64,000 nt of DNA from positions 617,093 through 681,092 of the forward strand of contig CP076745.1 in the NCBI GenBank assembly GCA_019262145.1, read 5' to 3'. A model generated the notes under the pieces. That model was not told where the DNA came from and searched no databases. It was given only the letters and a program-made list of their open reading frames with translations. This document shows, piece after piece, positions 18,568 through 27,341 of this stretch. Origin of the DNA: Candidatus Methanogranum gryphiswaldense. Its GTDB lineage: Archaea; Thermoplasmatota; Thermoplasmata; Methanomassiliicoccales; Methanomethylophilaceae. A program made the translations under genes and the position numbers. Positions within the stretch are counted from its first letter, which is position 1. Every line of letters starts with the position of its first letter.

Positions 18568-19274
18568 AGGTCCAGGTTGTTCTTTTCAAGGTATTTTTCC
18601 CAAGCCTCTACGACCTCTTTACCTGTAATGAACGGGATGTCTTTCCTTTTTGCGTATTCAATGACCTGTTCCTTCTGTCTAGAATTTCCATCGTCACCCA
18701 TCATTTCACATATTGTTGCGGAAGGTTTGACACCTGCCATGTACATTAATGCTGTACAAAGTTCAGTGTGTCCGAATCTCGTTTTGAGTATCTTGGAAGA
18801 TGTATTCAGAAGATGTACATGTCCAGGGGCGCGGAAGTTTTGCCCGATCTCTTTCTCAATATCTTTTGCGGATTTATCCTGGAATATCACTTTAGAATAT
18901 TCCCTGATGGTCAAAGCTCTGTCCTTATCAGTAATGCCAGTATACGTTTTCCTGTGGTTTATCGTGATACCAAAGGAGGACTTTGTATTATCATATGGTA
19001 TATCGTTGGGTGCCATGTCCTTCAATATGGGATATTTTTCCCGGTCATCCCAATAAACATCTGCCATGAAAGGAAGTCCTATATTTTTGGCCAGTTTGTA
19101 AGGTGTTGTTGTACAGACCAGGCCGCCAGCATCTTGCCTCATCATCTTAAGTTGTTCCCATGTGATGAATTCAGACGCAACGGTAAGATCAGTTTCCCGT
19201 TCTCTGTCATCGAAATCGAATACAAGGACTGGCCTTCCTGCCCTTATCTCGTCCAATGCTTTATCAATGCTCAT
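18564..19274 (-). CDS. ribB: 3,4-dihydroxy-2-butanone 4-phosphate synthase
   Basis: This 236-residue enzyme converts ribulose 5-phosphate to dihydroxybutanone phosphate, the first step of this branch. Motifs: VFDFDDRERETDLTVASEFI (catalytic acidic loop), MRQDAGGLVCTTTP, SFGITINHRKTYTGITDKDRA, FRAPGHVHLL and RFGHTELCTALMYMAGV. There is no GTP cyclohydrolase II fusion, as normal for archaea. It is the first gene of the four-gene riboflavin/FAD operon, with a candidate operator upstream (19326-19341). Confidence 0.95.
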
Positions 19275-19490
19275 CTTGACTACCGTTTTTTGAATGGGGA
19301 ATGTATTAAAATAATAATGGTTTACTACCTATATTTTGGTAAAAACTATTCTTTGGGTTCAATCAGCATTGGATAAATCTTGGTCTAAATGTGTTTTTAT
19401 CTTCAATTTTCCTTTCGAAACCTAATAACTTAACAAATAAGGTGGACCGAATCTCTTTTTAACAGCATCTACTATTATGCGTTCGATAAT
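19275..19490. promoter_or_regulatory. Divergent promoter region ribB / glyA
   Basis: This 216-bp AT-rich region lies between divergent transcription units. TACC (19326-19329) and GGTA (19338-19341) flank an 8-bp AT core, with outer TTTA and AAAA, about 50 bp from the ribB start. This is a plausible operator for an RbkR-like riboflavin regulator, but I have no consensus to test it against. A TATA-like ATTTTAATACATT (reverse strand) lies nearer ribB. The glyA side has CTTAACAAATAAGG and CTTTTTAACAG. Confidence 0.4.
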
Positions 19491-20774
19491 ATGACTTTGG
19501 ACGATGCCCGTTTTATAAGACAGCAGGTGCAGGCCCACAACAAGTGGTTCGAGGACTGCATTCCAATGATCGCTTCTGAAAATCTTATGAGCCCTCTTGC
19601 TAAAGAGATGCTAATATCTGATTTTGCAGACAGGTACGCTGAGGGTACCCCTGGAAAAAGGTACTATCAGGGTAACATATATGTCGATGAGGTCGAGCTT
19701 AAGGCGATGGAGATCGCGAAAAAGCTATTCAAGGCTGATTTTGTGGACGTAAGACCCATTTCAGGAACGGTTGCCAACATGGCAGTGTTATTCGCATTTG
19801 CGCAGCCCGGGGACACAATAACGACTTGTGCATTGGCACAGGGAGCACACATTTCTACCTGTGAGTTCGGTGCATTCGGACAAAGAGGTGTTAATTCAGT
19901 TAATTATCCCTTCAATGTAGAGGATATGAACTTGGATGTCGACGGTACGATAAAGACCCTCAAACAGGTAAGACCCAAGGTCGCCCAGTTTGGTCTTTCA
20001 GTTTTCCTGTTTCCTCCGCCACTGAAGGAGCTTCAAGATACATTCAATGAGATAGACTGTCTTGTATGGGAAGATTGTGCACATGTTCTCGGACTTATTG
20101 CCGGTGGACAGTTCCACGATCCGCTCAGAGAGGGCGTGAATATCATTTCCTCGTCAACGCATAAGACGTTCCCTGGACCCAATCATGGAATGATCCTTGG
20201 TACGAATCTTACGGACGAGCAGGAAAAGAAGATACAGAAGGCAGTATTCCCAGGTGTAACGTCGAGCCACCACCTTCATGCGATGGCCGCACTTGCGATC
20301 ACACTTGCAGAGATGGACGTCTATGCTAAGGATTACGCATCACAGGCATGCAAGAACTCTCGCGCGCTGGGACAAGCGTTGTACGAACTTGGTGTACCGG
20401 TACTCTGTCCTGATTTGGGATTCACAAGGTCTCATGCGATAGCAGTTGACGTATCTCAGTTCGGGGGCGGCAAGGATTGTGCAAAGGCCCTTGAGGATGC
20501 AAATATAATCTGCAATAAGAACATGCTTCCATGGGATACAAGTTCTGTGAAGCCTTCTGGATTGAGATTGGGATCACAAGAGATGACACGTCTGGGAATG
20601 AAAGAGAGCGAGATGAAACAAGTGGCGGAGTTCATCGCGCGCGTCGTTGCCAAGAAAGAGGACCCGAAGAAGGTCGCAAAGGATGTAAAGGCATTCAAGA
20701 AGGATTTCTCAACGATCCAATATTGCTTCAATTCGGGAGAGCCTGCGTACGAGTATCACAAGCTTGTTGATTGA
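19491..20774 (+). CDS. glyA: Serine hydroxymethyltransferase
   Basis: This 427-residue PLP enzyme interconverts serine and glycine with a tetrahydropterin carrier. Motifs: MIASENLMSPLAKEMLISDF, RYAEGTPGKRYYQGN, VRPISGTVANMAVLFA and the PLP lysine in SSSTHKTFPGPNHGMI. The insertions and length match the archaeal subgroup that can use methanopterin-type carriers. Together with mptD in this window it bears on which C1 carrier this organism uses; sequence alone cannot decide. Confidence 0.94.
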   Translation: MTLDDARFIRQQVQAHNKWFEDCIPMIASENLMSPLAKEMLISDFADRYAEGTPGKRYYQGNIYVDEVELKAMEIAKKLFKADFVDVRPISGTVANMAVLFAFAQPGDTITTCALAQGAHISTCEFGAFGQRGVNSVNYPFNVEDMNLDVDGTIKTLKQVRPKVAQFGLSVFLFPPPLKELQDTFNEIDCLVWEDCAHVLGLIAGGQFHDPLREGVNIISSSTHKTFPGPNHGMILGTNLTDEQEKKIQKAVFPGVTSSHHLHAMAALAITLAEMDVYAKDYASQACKNSRALGQALYELGVPVLCPDLGFTRSHAIAVDVSQFGGGKDCAKALEDANIICNKNMLPWDTSSVKPSGLRLGSQEMTRLGMKESEMKQVAEFIARVVAKKEDPKKVAKDVKAFKKDFSTIQYCFNSGEPAYEYHKLVD

Positions 20775-20924
20775 ATAGGGTCAAACTATATTTGGGGTGC
20801 AGGTCTTATTTTAGATCGCCCCCATTTAACCTTTTTCCTAAATTATTTTGATACCTAATTCGTTGTAACAGTTACCTGGAATATGCAACTCCCAGGCGGG
20901 TCCAAGATTACTTTTTATTGGTTG

Positions 20925-20947
20925 TTTAGGAATACCTTAAATATATG
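20925..20947 (+). promoter_or_regulatory. Imperfect iron-box-like palindrome over the dtxR TATA box
   Basis: TTTAGGAATACCTTAAA (20925-20941) resembles an imperfect DtxR/IdeR-type palindrome and runs into the TATA-like TTAAATATATG (20937-20947). The start codon is only ~20 bp downstream, so a regulator here would block transcription initiation. Autoregulation by the adjacent DtxR-family gene product is inferred. Confidence 0.4.
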
Positions 20948-20965
20948 ATAATTGTACATTAGATA

Positions 20966-21625
20966 ATGAGTTCAGGCAATCGTGAGGACTATCTTATAAG
21001 TATTCTTAGGCTCACTGAGGGCGAAAGGGCCGCTAAGACCACAGAGTTGGCAAACTTCATGGGAATATCTCCAGCCAGTGTTACTGAGATGTTGAAGATC
21101 CTTTCGGTCGATGGATATGTTGAGTACGAGAAGTACAAAGGCGTGAAGCTTACTGAATCAGGACTCAATTATGCAAGGCAGATCAGAAAGAAGCATCACG
21201 TAATGGAGAATTTCCTTATGAACGTTCTCAATGTGGATCATCAAACGGCACACGAGGAGGCTTGTAAGATGGAACATGCAATTTCCGAGGATTCGATGTT
21301 GAGGCTGTGTCAGATGGTGGGCACTCCTGTTGACAGTGATTGTAAGAGTTGTGGAAGTCCCTGTAAAGCGGCATGTTCAGGTAAAATTGCGATCGAGACA
21401 CTTGATCAGATGATATCTGGGGATCATGGCACGATCTCACATCTCAAGAGTGACAATTCCGACACAGTAAGAAGGCTGATCTCTATGGGGTTTGTACCTG
21501 GAAGAGCAATATCTGTTGAAGGCAGAATTTCTGAAAGGGGTCCAAGGATAGTCGGCATCGGTGATTCGACCATCGCGCTCGATGTCGATCTGGCTTCGGC
21601 CATATATGTGGACGTGGAAGATTAA
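20966..21625 (+). CDS. DtxR/MntR-family metal-dependent regulator with FeoA domain
   Basis: This 219-residue regulator has an N-terminal winged helix (REDYLISILRLTEGE, ISPASVTEMLKILSVDGYV), a dimerisation/metal domain with His/Cys/Glu ligands (HVMENFLMNVL, AHEEACKMEHAIS) and a C-terminal SH3-like FeoA domain (MGFVPGRAISVEG). It probably represses iron uptake when metal is bound. A Cys-rich insert CKSCGSPCKAACSG between the domains could bind a further metal or cluster and is not a standard DtxR feature. It overlaps feoB by 1 nt (TAATG), so regulator and transporter are coupled. Confidence 0.9.
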   Translation: MSSGNREDYLISILRLTEGERAAKTTELANFMGISPASVTEMLKILSVDGYVEYEKYKGVKLTESGLNYARQIRKKHHVMENFLMNVLNVDHQTAHEEACKMEHAISEDSMLRLCQMVGTPVDSDCKSCGSPCKAACSGKIAIETLDQMISGDHGTISHLKSDNSDTVRRLISMGFVPGRAISVEGRISERGPRIVGIGDSTIALDVDLASAIYVDVED

Positions 21626-23526
21626 TGGTATCTGATATTGTTCAGGTGGCTCTGATCGGGCAACCTAATGTAGGTAAGTCTGCACTTTTTGCGAGGATGA
21701 CAGGAGTAGGAGTAATATCCTCGAATTATTCTGGTACAACAGTAGAATTCGAAGAGGCTCACATCACAAGGAATGGTGTGACCGTAAATGTTCATGACCT
21801 TCCTGGGATCTACAGTCTTTCTAAGAATTCTCTTGACGAGGATGCCGCGATAAAGATGTTGGCAGATCCTGACAATGATGCGATAATCATAGTCGCCGAT
21901 GCTACCAATCTTGAAAGCAGTATAGTCCTTTGTTTTGAGGTTCTTGAATTAGGACTTCCATCGATATTGGCGCTGAATAAGATCGATGCTGCGAAAAACA
22001 AATACGACATCGACACGGTCGCGCTATCGAAATCTTTGGGGATAACCGTAATTCCAGTTTCAGCCAGGACATCGGAAGGTGTAGACGCATTGGTGGACGC
22101 AGTATGTGCAGGAAAGGCCAGTGCACCTAATTTTAGGGTCAATTACAGTAAGAATATAGAGGTGGCAGCGAGCTCACTTGCAGAGGTCATTCCCGAGGGA
22201 AAATACAGATCATTCGGTGTGGCTATAAAGCTGATAGAGGGGACGAAGGATTTCATCGATATGGTCCCAGAAGAGGTCAATGATAATGCTGAGAAATTCC
22301 GTAGAATGCTCAACAAATTCAATAATGAGTCACCCGAGCAGACCATAGGTCGTGAGAGATACGCACTTGCCGATATAATGGTAAAAGGTGTCATGAGGAG
22401 AACTCAGAGGACTCAAACTACCAAAGAGAAGTTCTCAGACATGACAATAACTCCCCTAACAGGAATACCGATCATGTTGGCTGTCCTGGGAATGATCTTT
22501 TTGACAATAGTCTATGTGGGTTCTTTCCTTGATAGCATCATATCGAGTTTTTATGACTGGTGTATAGGGAATTGGCTTACAAGTTTTGCTTCGGGTTTGG
22601 ACCCATTCTGGAAGGCTGTTGTCGAGGGTATAAATGGCAGTGTTGGGGCGATCCTATCGTTAGTGATACCTTACATAATGGTATTCTACATAATATTGGG
22701 CATACTGGAGGACTCTGGTTATCTTACGCGTGTTGTCGTTCTCCTTGATACCACTATGCATAGGTTCGGACTTCACGGTGGAGCGGCCATTCCAGTTATG
22801 GTTGGTATCGGATGCAATGTTCCGGCAATTTTGGCCACACGCACCATTCAGTCAAGAAGAGAAAGGCTCATAATAACATCGATAATCGTAATGGCGGTCC
22901 CTTGTTCGGCCCAGATGGCGATAATAATGGGTATAACCGGGAAGTATGCTGGAATACCCTATGCATTGGCAATTTTGGTCATGCTTGTGGCGCTTGGATG
23001 TTTGATCGGGCTAATCCTCAATAAATACCTCACCAAAGAGCCCAGCAGTCTTGCCATGGAGCTTCCGGACCTCGTAATGCCTCAGGCTAGGAATGTTCTA
23101 TTCAAGACATGGGAGAGGATAAAGGATTTCTTCGTTATCGCTTTCCCGTTGCTGGTCATAGGAAGCATTATCGTTGAGATACTTTTAACATATGATCTAT
23201 TGAATTGGATCATCGATCCATTGTCTTTCATAACAGTCGGTATGCTTGGATTGCCGGCAGTATGCGTGATAGCATTCATTGTGGGCATATTGAGAAAGGA
23301 GATGGCCGTTGGGATGCTGGTAATGCTGGGCCTTCTCACTACCATGACGCCGGAACAATTTGTTGTTTTCGGGGTCGTAATGGCAACATATGTTCCGTGT
23401 ATCGCGACGCTTACCGTAATGTGGAGGGAACTGGGATGGAAAGATACATTTGTTGTATCGATCATCTCCTGTTTTGTAGCCATTCTCCTGGGGACAATGG
23501 TCAACATATTGTTCATCATGTTCTGA
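21625..23526 (+). CDS. feoB: Ferrous iron transporter FeoB
   Basis: This 633-residue iron transporter has an N-terminal G domain with G1 GQPNVGKSALF, G3 DLPGIYSL and G4 NKID, then a helical GDI-like region. The membrane part has two Gate motifs (GGAAIPVMVGIGCNVPAILATRT and, near the C-terminus, VVFGVVMATYVPCIATLTV) and about ten hydrophobic segments. Length is slightly shorter than E. coli FeoB. It overlaps the DtxR-type regulator gene, whose FeoA-like domain may stand in for a separate FeoA; none is adjacent. Confidence 0.95.
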   Translation: MVSDIVQVALIGQPNVGKSALFARMTGVGVISSNYSGTTVEFEEAHITRNGVTVNVHDLPGIYSLSKNSLDEDAAIKMLADPDNDAIIIVADATNLESSIVLCFEVLELGLPSILALNKIDAAKNKYDIDTVALSKSLGITVIPVSARTSEGVDALVDAVCAGKASAPNFRVNYSKNIEVAASSLAEVIPEGKYRSFGVAIKLIEGTKDFIDMVPEEVNDNAEKFRRMLNKFNNESPEQTIGRERYALADIMVKGVMRRTQRTQTTKEKFSDMTITPLTGIPIMLAVLGMIFLTIVYVGSFLDSIISSFYDWCIGNWLTSFASGLDPFWKAVVEGINGSVGAILSLVIPYIMVFYIILGILEDSGYLTRVVVLLDTTMHRFGLHGGAAIPVMVGIGCNVPAILATRTIQSRRERLIITSIIVMAVPCSAQMAIIMGITGKYAGIPYALAILVMLVALGCLIGLILNKYLTKEPSSLAMELPDLVMPQARNVLFKTWERIKDFFVIAFPLLVIGSIIVEILLTYDLLNWIIDPLSFITVGMLGLPAVCVIAFIVGILRKEMAVGMLVMLGLLTTMTPEQFVVFGVVMATYVPCIATLTVMWRELGWKDTFVVSIISCFVAILLGTMVNILFIMF

Positions 23527-23563
23527 TGGTCAAATAGACCCTATGAGAGTATGATCTAGATTT

Positions 23564-25249
23564 TCAGCGTTGTGTGAATACAGCAGTGATCGTCTTTGGA
23601 TTCTTGTCCTCGATCTTGACGAATCCCACTCTCTCGAATTGTATTGAATCGGATTTCTCATCCAGAAGTCCTTTTTCTGCCAATCCTTCTAATATGGTTC
23701 CATCAGGCATAAGGACCTTGGTCTTTATGCTGTCCCTGCCGACCCACTGTACAGCTTTGAAACCTTGCTTGAGTATGGACACATCATTACCAATATATTT
23801 TGCAGGTGTGGCATATTCTATGTTGCATAGATCTTTAAGTCTCAGTTTTTTAGATTCGGCGAAAAGTTTCGAGTCTTCTCCTGATAGGAATATGGTCTTG
23901 CTTCCGTCTATGTTGTATGTCCTGCTTCCTCTTTCTGGATGATCAGGATGGAGTGGAGCCTTGCCTATTATGGCATCAATGCCTTCGATGTCATATCTGA
24001 CTGGATCGTTAACAAAGAAGTATCTGTTGGAGATGTCGTCGATGATGTCTCTGTTCATACCGTAGAGGTTATCCCATGAGAATTGAATATCCACGGATTT
24101 CATACCGCTTTCTACCCAATATCTTCTGATGGCCTCAGGTCTAATGCCTCTTCTCTCAAGTGCTCTGACGGTACCTGTCCTTACATCATCCCATCCCGTA
24201 TATTCTCCTGCATGGATGCTTTGTTTTATGAGTGAGGTCTTAAGCACGGTATCAGGTATATTGACCAATCCGTAATGGTAGTAGAAAGGCTTCTTCCATC
24301 CAAAGTAATCGAATATGTACTCCTGCCTTATTGTGTTGTTAAGATGGTCCTTTCCTCTGATAACATGCGTCATTCCCATCAGATGATCATCAATGGCGAC
24401 AGACAGGTTCATCATAGGGTATGCACAGTATTTTGATCCGGTCAAAGGATGTGGATGATTCACGATCCTTAGAGCTACAAAATCCCTGACCGCTGGATTG
24501 GGGTGTTTTAGATCTGTTTTGATAACAGCGACAGCTTTTCCTTCTTCATATCCGCCCGCAAGTAGTTTGTCATATCTTTCAAGCTGGATCTCTGTAGGAA
24601 GATCATGACAAGGGCATGGAAGGCCACTTTCCTTGAGCTCTCTCCAGTGTTCCGCTTCACAGGTGCAAACATATCCTTTTCCCATTTCGATAAGTTTTCT
24701 TGTGTAATCGTAATAAATTTCGAATCTTGTCGATTGTATGACTGATTCGTGGATTTTGACGCCTAGCCAATCCAGATCCTCTGGGATCATATCATAGGCT
24801 TCAGGATCTATTTTCTCAGGATTGGTATCTTCATATCTGGCTATGAGTTTTCCATCATATCTTTTCACGTATTCGTCATTCAGGATGGAAACTCTTGTAT
24901 GGCCTATGTGAAGTGGTCCAGAAGGTCCAGGTGCTATGCGCATTACGACCTTGCCATCTTTTGCATCGTCTAATTCAGGCAGCTGATAAACACGTTCTTT
25001 CTTTTCTTTGACCAGAAGCGACGAATCCATTTTTCTCAAGGCATCTGTTTGTGCATCCAGTCCCATAGCATTGATGTCTGAAACAATCGATTCGATGAGT
25101 TGAGTAATTTCTGCAGAATTGTTTCTGTATTCAGGGAATCCTCCGAGTATCTTACCTATGACTGCCTTAGGATTTGCAGTTCCTTTGAAGAATATTGCGT
25201 TCTGAAGTGCGAATTTCCTTATCGTATCTTCGATAGGTTCCCCTGACAT
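23564..25249 (-). CDS. gltX: Glutamyl-tRNA synthetase, archaeal type
   Basis: This 561-residue class I synthetase has the HIGH region PSGPLHIGHTRVSILNDEY and a KMSKS-like VLKTSLIKQSI. Its beta-barrel anticodon domain marks the archaeal/GlnRS-like subgroup, which charges tRNA-Glu and usually tRNA-Gln for later amidation. Zinc-like cysteines are in YVCTCEAEHWRELK and CPCHDL. Length matches archaeal GluRS. The 3' end faces feoB with a 37-bp gap. An 8-bp inverted repeat (25264-25271/25294-25301) lies just upstream of the start. Confidence 0.95.
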   Translation of the reverse strand: MSGEPIEDTIRKFALQNAIFFKGTANPKAVIGKILGGFPEYRNNSAEITQLIESIVSDINAMGLDAQTDALRKMDSSLLVKEKKERVYQLPELDDAKDGKVVMRIAPGPSGPLHIGHTRVSILNDEYVKRYDGKLIARYEDTNPEKIDPEAYDMIPEDLDWLGVKIHESVIQSTRFEIYYDYTRKLIEMGKGYVCTCEAEHWRELKESGLPCPCHDLPTEIQLERYDKLLAGGYEEGKAVAVIKTDLKHPNPAVRDFVALRIVNHPHPLTGSKYCAYPMMNLSVAIDDHLMGMTHVIRGKDHLNNTIRQEYIFDYFGWKKPFYYHYGLVNIPDTVLKTSLIKQSIHAGEYTGWDDVRTGTVRALERRGIRPEAIRRYWVESGMKSVDIQFSWDNLYGMNRDIIDDISNRYFFVNDPVRYDIEGIDAIIGKAPLHPDHPERGSRTYNIDGSKTIFLSGEDSKLFAESKKLRLKDLCNIEYATPAKYIGNDVSILKQGFKAVQWVGRDSIKTKVLMPDGTILEGLAEKGLLDEKSDSIQFERVGFVKIEDKNPKTITAVFTQR

Positions 25250-25420
25250 GATTGGACATTCGAATTCCTGTATTTATCATTCGCCTAAAAGAAACAGGAA
25301 TGGTCTCTTAGATCTCTTGTTGTCGTCTAGGTCGAGGTCTAGTTTGTATTGTTCTTCTTATCTGATATTACGCACCGTTTTAAGGACCGTAGTGTCAAAT
25401 CAACTTGTGTCTTCGGTCAA
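25250..25420. other. Intergenic region gltX-tspO
   Basis: These 171 bp hold an 8-bp inverted repeat ATTCCTGT (25264-25271) and ACAGGAAT (25294-25301) with a 22-nt loop and no T-run. It could be a leader hairpin of gltX. No RNA gene is recognisable. Confidence 0.3.
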
Positions 25421-25897
25421 TCAATTGAGTACGTACACGCTGTAACTCAGATATCCTGCAATGACGAGCCAAACCAGATAAGGGATCTGAAGGTAACCTG
25501 CTATAGGGTCTATCTTTCTGAAGGTCAGTATCATAGCGAGAACCAGTATCCACATCACGACGATCATTATGAAAGCGAGTAAGTATTCTCCATACGTGAA
25601 GAAGATAGGCGACCAGATGAAGTTCAAGGCAAATTGTGCAACAAATATGGCAATAGGCAGTCTAATATCGGTATCCCTCTTCAGAAGCACAAGATAAAGT
25701 GAGATCCCCATTAGGATGTATAGAATGGTCCAGACAATTGGAAAGAGTATGGACGGCGGTGAGAGATCGGGAAGGTTGAGCGTCTTGTAAACGTCAACGC
25801 TGCTAGCTGTTAACAGACCGGATATAGTACCTATCCCTACACATGCAATAAGACAAATCGCTAATAGCTTCCAGTTAACTGTTCTTACCTCTGACAA
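25421..25897 (-). CDS. tspO: TspO/MBR-family membrane protein
   Basis: This 158-residue protein has five hydrophobic segments and the TspO signature: LNLPDLSPPSILFPIVWTIL, LYILMGISLYLVL, FALNFIWSPIFF and IPYLVWLVIAGYLSYSVYVLN. TspO proteins bind porphyrins and related ligands and are linked to tetrapyrrole and oxidative-stress signalling in bacteria. Here a role with cobalamin/F430-type tetrapyrroles is conceivable but is inference. It is transcribed toward gltX from its own promoter. Confidence 0.88.
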   Translation of the reverse strand: MSEVRTVNWKLLAICLIACVGIGTISGLLTASSVDVYKTLNLPDLSPPSILFPIVWTILYILMGISLYLVLLKRDTDIRLPIAIFVAQFALNFIWSPIFFTYGEYLLAFIMIVVMWILVLAMILTFRKIDPIAGYLQIPYLVWLVIAGYLSYSVYVLN

Positions 25898-26063
25898 TTT
25901 TCATACCCGTATCTAATTCACATGCTCAGGATATATAGGTTTGCAAGTTTTTGAAATCAATGTTCTGGATGGGCGGTCGTCTGATCATTTGTGCATCTTT
26001 CGTTGTGTTAAATATTTGGTTTTTGAGCCATAATTATAAATGTACGTTACCTACGGGTGAAGT

Positions 26064-27341
26064 ATGTCGCTAAGGAACTCCCTTCATGGAGATGTTCGCA
26101 AGGTCGAAGAGAATATAGACCCTGATTCAGGAAAGATCACCAAATATCTCATGGGGGACCAGGAGACCACATTCCTATTCACAAATCTGAATGGAAAGAA
26201 GGCAGCTGGAAATGTATTTTCCACAAGGAAGAAGATAGCTGATGCTTTGAATATCAAACCAGAAGATATCGTCAAGAGTCTAATGAATGCGATCGACGAT
26301 CCCAAGGATACAAAGGAAATAAAAGATCCTGAATTCAAAACAAAAAAGATGGATCTGGATCTTATGAAACTTCCCATTCCTAAATATTTCCCAGAGGACG
26401 GAGGACGCTACATAACTGCAGGAATAATCATCGCGGAGTTCGACGGAAAAAGGAACGTATCTTTTCACAGGATGATGATAATGGACAAGGACCATATTGC
26501 GGTCCGTCTAGTTCCCAGACATCTTTTTACGATGTTCACCGAATCGAAGAAACTCGGTAAAGAACTCAACATTGCCATATGTGTCGGTGCACCGGCAGAG
26601 GTATTGTTGTCAGCAGCTGTTGCGATGGATTATGGGTCCGATGAGTTAAGGGTGGCTTCTTCTTTGGATCATATAGGTCACGGTGGACCTCTTGAGGTCG
26701 GAAGATGCGATAACGGGATACTTGTCCCATCTGCTTGCGACTACGTGATGGAAGGAAAGATAACGTTACAAACGACCAAAGAAGGGCCATTCGTGGATAT
26801 AACTGGAACATATGATTGCATTAGAGATCAACCTGTTATAAAAGTGGACAAGATATGGACCAATTCCGACCCGTGTTTCCATATTCTCCTTCCTGGAGGA
26901 TATGATCATTTCCTTCTTATGGGACTTCCCAGAGAACCGATGATATTCAAGACCGTGAGACAAGCAGTTCCACGTGTCAAGAATGTTCGTCTCACAGAGG
27001 GAGGATGCTGTTGGTTGAACGGCATAGTCTCCATTACAAAGAACAAGGAGGGGGATGGCGTGAATGCAATATTGGCAGCATTTACCGGACATCCATCAAT
27101 GAAGAATGTGATCATTGTCGATGAGGACATAGACATATTCAATGACCGTGAGGTCGAATGGGCAGTTGCCACAAGGATGCAGGGCGATAGGATAATCAAG
27201 ATACCTGGAGCTGCTGGGTCTTCTTTAGATCCAAGTACGGATAGTACTACATACAAAGTAGGTTTCGATGCAACCATTCCCATGAATGCGGACAGATCTC
27301 TTTTCAAGAAGGCGACCCTTGACGAACATCAGATTAGATGA
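26064..27341 (+). CDS. UbiD-family decarboxylase
   Basis: This 425-residue protein belongs to the UbiD family of prenylated-FMN-dependent (de)carboxylases. Family motifs: RNVSFHRMMIMDKDHIAVRL, APAEVLLSAAVAMDYGSDEL, GGPLEVGRCDNGILVP with CDYVMEGKI, and EGPFVDITGTYD. In archaea a UbiD homologue decarboxylates anhydromevalonate phosphate in isoprenoid synthesis, which is the most likely role; aromatic decarboxylation is the alternative. GGGTGA lies upstream of the ATG, and a TATA-like ATAATTATAAATG ~25-30 bp before it. The next gene overlaps its 3' end. Confidence 0.88.
   Translation: MSLRNSLHGDVRKVEENIDPDSGKITKYLMGDQETTFLFTNLNGKKAAGNVFSTRKKIADALNIKPEDIVKSLMNAIDDPKDTKEIKDPEFKTKKMDLDLMKLPIPKYFPEDGGRYITAGIIIAEFDGKRNVSFHRMMIMDKDHIAVRLVPRHLFTMFTESKKLGKELNIAICVGAPAEVLLSAAVAMDYGSDELRVASSLDHIGHGGPLEVGRCDNGILVPSACDYVMEGKITLQTTKEGPFVDITGTYDCIRDQPVIKVDKIWTNSDPCFHILLPGGYDHFLLMGLPREPMIFKTVRQAVPRVKNVRLTEGGCCWLNGIVSITKNKEGDGVNAILAAFTGHPSMKNVIIVDEDIDIFNDREVEWAVATRMQGDRIIKIPGAAGSSLDPSTDSTTYKVGFDATIPMNADRSLFKKATLDEHQIR

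Noticed and set aside
22560-23537. Frames within feoB on both strands
   Set aside because: They lie under conserved FeoB Gate motifs and have no independent signals.
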